Positions 61,765 through 64,000 of a DNA stretch of 64,000 bases are shown here, in pieces (position 1 is the stretch's first letter; each line of letters starts with the position of its first letter). The position numbers and the translations under genes were made by a program. This DNA is from JACDCA01 sp040881785. GTDB taxonomy: Bacteria; Acidobacteriota; Vicinamibacteria; Vicinamibacterales; 2-12-FULL-66-21. The DNA lies in assembly GCA_040881785.1 (NCBI GenBank), contig JBBECO010000240.1:1-64000 (forward strand), written 5' to 3'. The notes beneath the pieces were generated by a model that saw nothing but the letters and a program-made list of their open reading frames with translations, had not been told where the DNA came from and searched no databases.

Positions 61765-61880
61765 GCACCGCCAAGGGCGCAAAGGACGCTGAGCCTCTTT
61801 GGGTGGGGTGTATTCCCATCAACCAGCAAGGATTCACTCGCCCCAGAAGTCTCTGCGCTCTTTGCGCCCTTTGCGGTGAG
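61765..61880. repeat. Family A inverted element
   Basis: Left: CACCGCCAAGGGCGCAAAGG with ACGCTGAG. Right: TCTCTGCGCTCTTTGCGCCC with TTTGCGGTGAG. It is the best-conserved pair of family A arms and lies between the oxidoreductase and MoaD-like genes. Confidence 0.8.
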
Positions 61881-61912
61881 GTATTCAGACAGCGAGACAG
61901 CGGCTGCCGCCG

Positions 61913-63859
61913 CTATGAAAGTACCCGCTGCAATTCCTGCCGGAACACTTCGGTCGGGACACCCTCTGACGTCAGCGACGACACCTCGTAGAAGCGCGAC
62001 AGCATCGCATCGAACTCGGCGCGGTCGATCTTCTCGCCTTTGTACGCGCCGACGGTGACCGGCTCCTCGAACCATCGCTCCGGCAGCGTGTCGTGCTCGC
62101 GGCGGACGCCGAGGCGCTGGTTGATCAGGCGCTCCACCCCCATGATGTTCAGGCCGACGCGGTCGAGATCCGCTTCGGAGTACTCGAGTCCGGTCACGTT
62201 CTTGATCTGTGCGGCGAACTCCTCGAGCCCCGGCAGCGACGGACTGTTGAACAGCTTCGTCGTGAAGCGGCACATCCCGACCGAATCCCCGACCGCGTAC
62301 GTGTTCTCGCAGGCGCGGACGGCGCGCTCCTTCGTCTCGTAGCTGTTGGGCGGCGCGCTGACCGGCGAACCGTAGAGCCGCTCCTTGAACGCCGGATCGT
62401 CGTTGATCCGCGCGTTGATCTCGAGGGTGACGCGATTGCGCAGGTGATCCATGCCGCGCGTGGCGACGGCGAGGCCGAGGGCGAACGCCTTCAGGATCCG
62501 CGCGTCGTGCGGATCGCTCTGCATCAGTCCCTTCACCGCCATCCGGTACTTCAGCGCTTCGGGCGGGTAGTGCCCCTTCTCCACGGCCCGCGTGCTGTCA
62601 GCAAGGACGTTTCCAAATCCTTCCCGGCGCGAGAGCATGAACAGCAGCTTCTCGATCGTCGCCGCGTCACCCCACGTCAGCTCGATCCCGCCGGTGTGTG
62701 CCTTCGTGATGATGCCGCGCTGATACAGCTCGAGCGCCCAGGCGATCGTGGATCCGGTGGACGCCGTGTCGAGCCCGAGATCGTTGCAGATGTTGTTGAG
62801 CCGGATGACGCTCTCGATCCGGTCGATGCCGACATTCGGACCGAACTTGCCGAGCGTCACGTACTCCGGGCCGTCGCCGCGGCCGTACTTGTCCGCGGGA
62901 TCCTGGTTCATCTCGTTCAGCGGGCGGCAGTTCACCGGACAGCGGAAGCAGCCGGTCATCCCCGGGCGGTACGGCGTGATGTTCTCGGCGTCGAGCTTGT
63001 CGGTCCAGGTCGTCTCCTGGTTGTTCTTCGTCCCCATCGCGCCGAGCAGGCGGCTCGGCCGGTAGAGAAACGGCGTCCCCATCGTCTTCAGTGCATGTTT
63101 GACGACAGAGGTGTCGAGCAGCTTCTGCGCGATCGTCCGGTTGTAGCCCTTGTAGGGCTGCGCGGTCTCGAAGTCGCGCGTCTGCCCCTGCACGACGATC
63201 GCCTTGATCTTGAGCGATCCCATCTTGGCGCCCGGGCCGCCGCGCGCGTAGCAGGCCTTGGGGCCGCCCATGATCGCGCTGCACAGCACCTGGTGCTCGC
63301 CCGCGACGGTGACGTTCACCATGGCGAGATCGCGGTCCCACTTGCCGCCGATGTCCTGCGGAATCTTCTCGCGCAGGTCGATGTTGTCGAGCCCGCGGTA
63401 CGGTTCCCCGTCCATGAACTCGATCTCGCCCGCCTTGACCCGGATCATCGTCCACGACGCCGCGCGTCCGTAGAGGACGATGTGATCGATGCCGTTCATG
63501 CGGATGAAGGAGGGGAAGTAGTCGCCGGCGTTGGAGTCCATGAGGACGCCGGACTCCGGCGACCACGACGTCGCGTTGCCGCGCGCCGCGGAGGGCACGA
63601 TGCCGGTGAGCACGCCGGAGCCGAAGATCAGCGGGATGTCGGGGTGCAGGGGGTCCAGCGACTCGTCGAGGAGGCGGTAGAGGTAGAACATGTTCGCGCC
63701 GCGCCCGGCGAGCAGGGCTTTCGCGACCCGGAGGGGCGTATACGCGCGCGAGACCTCGCGTTTTTCGAGGTCGATGAAGACGGTGGCCCCCTGGGTCGGG
63801 AACTGCGGTTCCTTCGGCAGTTCTGAAAGCAGCAGCGCAACGCGTTCGCGGATGGCCAT
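61913..63859 (-). CDS. aor: Aldehyde:ferredoxin oxidoreductase (tungsten type)
   Basis: A 648-residue AOR-family protein that oxidises aldehydes with a tungsten-bispterin cofactor and a [4Fe-4S] cluster. Cluster cysteines are C304, C307 and C311 (CFRCPVNC) plus a distal one in SVGMCRFTTKLF. Pterin-region blocks such as FGSGVLTGIVPSAARGN and YGRAASWTMIRVK are present. No signal. Start at MAIRERVALLL. Electron acceptor would be a ferredoxin or the like. Downstream MoaD-like gene fits cofactor needs. Confidence 0.92.
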   Translation of the reverse strand: MAIRERVALLLSELPKEPQFPTQGATVFIDLEKREVSRAYTPLRVAKALLAGRGANMFYLYRLLDESLDPLHPDIPLIFGSGVLTGIVPSAARGNATSWSPESGVLMDSNAGDYFPSFIRMNGIDHIVLYGRAASWTMIRVKAGEIEFMDGEPYRGLDNIDLREKIPQDIGGKWDRDLAMVNVTVAGEHQVLCSAIMGGPKACYARGGPGAKMGSLKIKAIVVQGQTRDFETAQPYKGYNRTIAQKLLDTSVVKHALKTMGTPFLYRPSRLLGAMGTKNNQETTWTDKLDAENITPYRPGMTGCFRCPVNCRPLNEMNQDPADKYGRGDGPEYVTLGKFGPNVGIDRIESVIRLNNICNDLGLDTASTGSTIAWALELYQRGIITKAHTGGIELTWGDAATIEKLLFMLSRREGFGNVLADSTRAVEKGHYPPEALKYRMAVKGLMQSDPHDARILKAFALGLAVATRGMDHLRNRVTLEINARINDDPAFKERLYGSPVSAPPNSYETKERAVRACENTYAVGDSVGMCRFTTKLFNSPSLPGLEEFAAQIKNVTGLEYSEADLDRVGLNIMGVERLINQRLGVRREHDTLPERWFEEPVTVGAYKGEKIDRAEFDAMLSRFYEVSSLTSEGVPTEVFRQELQRVLS

Positions 63860-63942
63860 TGGGTGAATGGTACTACCGCGCGCCGCCGTCCGGTAGAATG
63901 CCGGCTGTACTACTACTTGTCCGGTTCCCTTGGAGGCATGCG

Positions 63943-64000
63943 ATGACGCGACTCATGGTGGGTGTGCTGGCGGCGGTGCTGGCGGCGGGGTGTGGAAAGT
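63943..64000 (+). CDS. Lipoprotein, N-terminus only
   Basis: The first 19 residues, MTRLMVGVLAAVLAAGCGK, end in a lipobox (LAAGC). GGAGG lies 7 bp before the ATG. The gene runs out of the window, so nothing more can be said. Confidence 0.75.
   Translation, partial: MTRLMVGVLAAVLAAGCGK

Overview
The window looks like a scaffold piece from a very GC-rich, Gram-negative, menaquinone-using environmental bacterium. The best guess is Acidobacteriota, near Vicinamibacteria. This is inferred from gene style: a VWFA-related protein of the acidobacterial type, a carboxypeptidase-regulatory-like TonB receptor, a DUF4097 lipoprotein, many secreted peptidases, a SUF-only Fe-S system and a futalosine-type menaquinone protein. 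No rRNA or marker gene confirms it. Two N runs (22803-22902 and 29949-29958) show a draft scaffold; the first sits between two copies of a repeat.

Layout. 0.1-3.3 kb: otsA-otsB and an MqnA/MqnD-family gene on the minus strand. 3.4-7.1 kb: a degenerate HtrA-like protein with two PDZ domains, overlapping two antiporter-type membrane genes. 7.2-16.4 kb: a long minus-strand Fe-S cluster, moeB/rhodanese-sufA-sufB-sufC-sufD-sufS-sufU-sufT-Rrf2 regulator-iscS. 16.4-22.7 kb: rmuC, a SIMPL protein, an FGE-fold protein, then aminotransferase-homoserine dehydrogenase-CoA transferase. 22.9-28.6 kb: a copper/metal block (multicopper oxidase-ZIP transporter-cupredoxin-menG, overlapping) divergent from a DtxR/MntR-type regulator fused in frame to an outer-membrane barrel. 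28.7-35 kb: queD/queC back to back, a DUF4097 lipoprotein, nagA-ROK kinase-PIN-like, a deoxyhypusine-synthase-like gene. 35-44.9 kb: sigma-54 regulator, subtilase, HD-GYP/GAF/GGDEF protein, flavin reductase, BON lipoprotein, fabI, acetamidase and an RG-rich zinc protein. 45-51.3 kb: secreted peptidases S41 and M20, a LolA-like protein, a TonB receptor. 51.6-56 kb: the most accessory-looking stretch, with an orphan DGQHR (DndB-like) gene, an MFS transporter, and a two-gene module of a DHH phosphoesterase and a multi-pass membrane protein with lower-GC coding. 56-64 kb: pxpA, an acyltransferase-like membrane protein, OsmC, M19 dipeptidase, SGNH hydrolase, VWA protein, a 29-residue membrane peptide, a MoaD-like protein and a tungsten-type aldehyde:ferredoxin oxidoreductase.

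The most striking structure is between the genes. Almost every gap of 40-300 bp holds an inverted-repeat element, and there are about a dozen different types. Many arms are short tandem words (7-10 bp), and the word differs from gap to gap. In at least eight genes the stop codon lies in an element arm or hairpin, or at an element's edge. One type also appears inside the coding sequences of sufS and menG as in-frame low-complexity inserts. Palindromic REP-like units (GCCCGACCTTCAGGTCGGGC) recur at seven or more sites, often as inverted doublets, and one 160-bp hairpin element carries a TTA duplication typical of a MITE.
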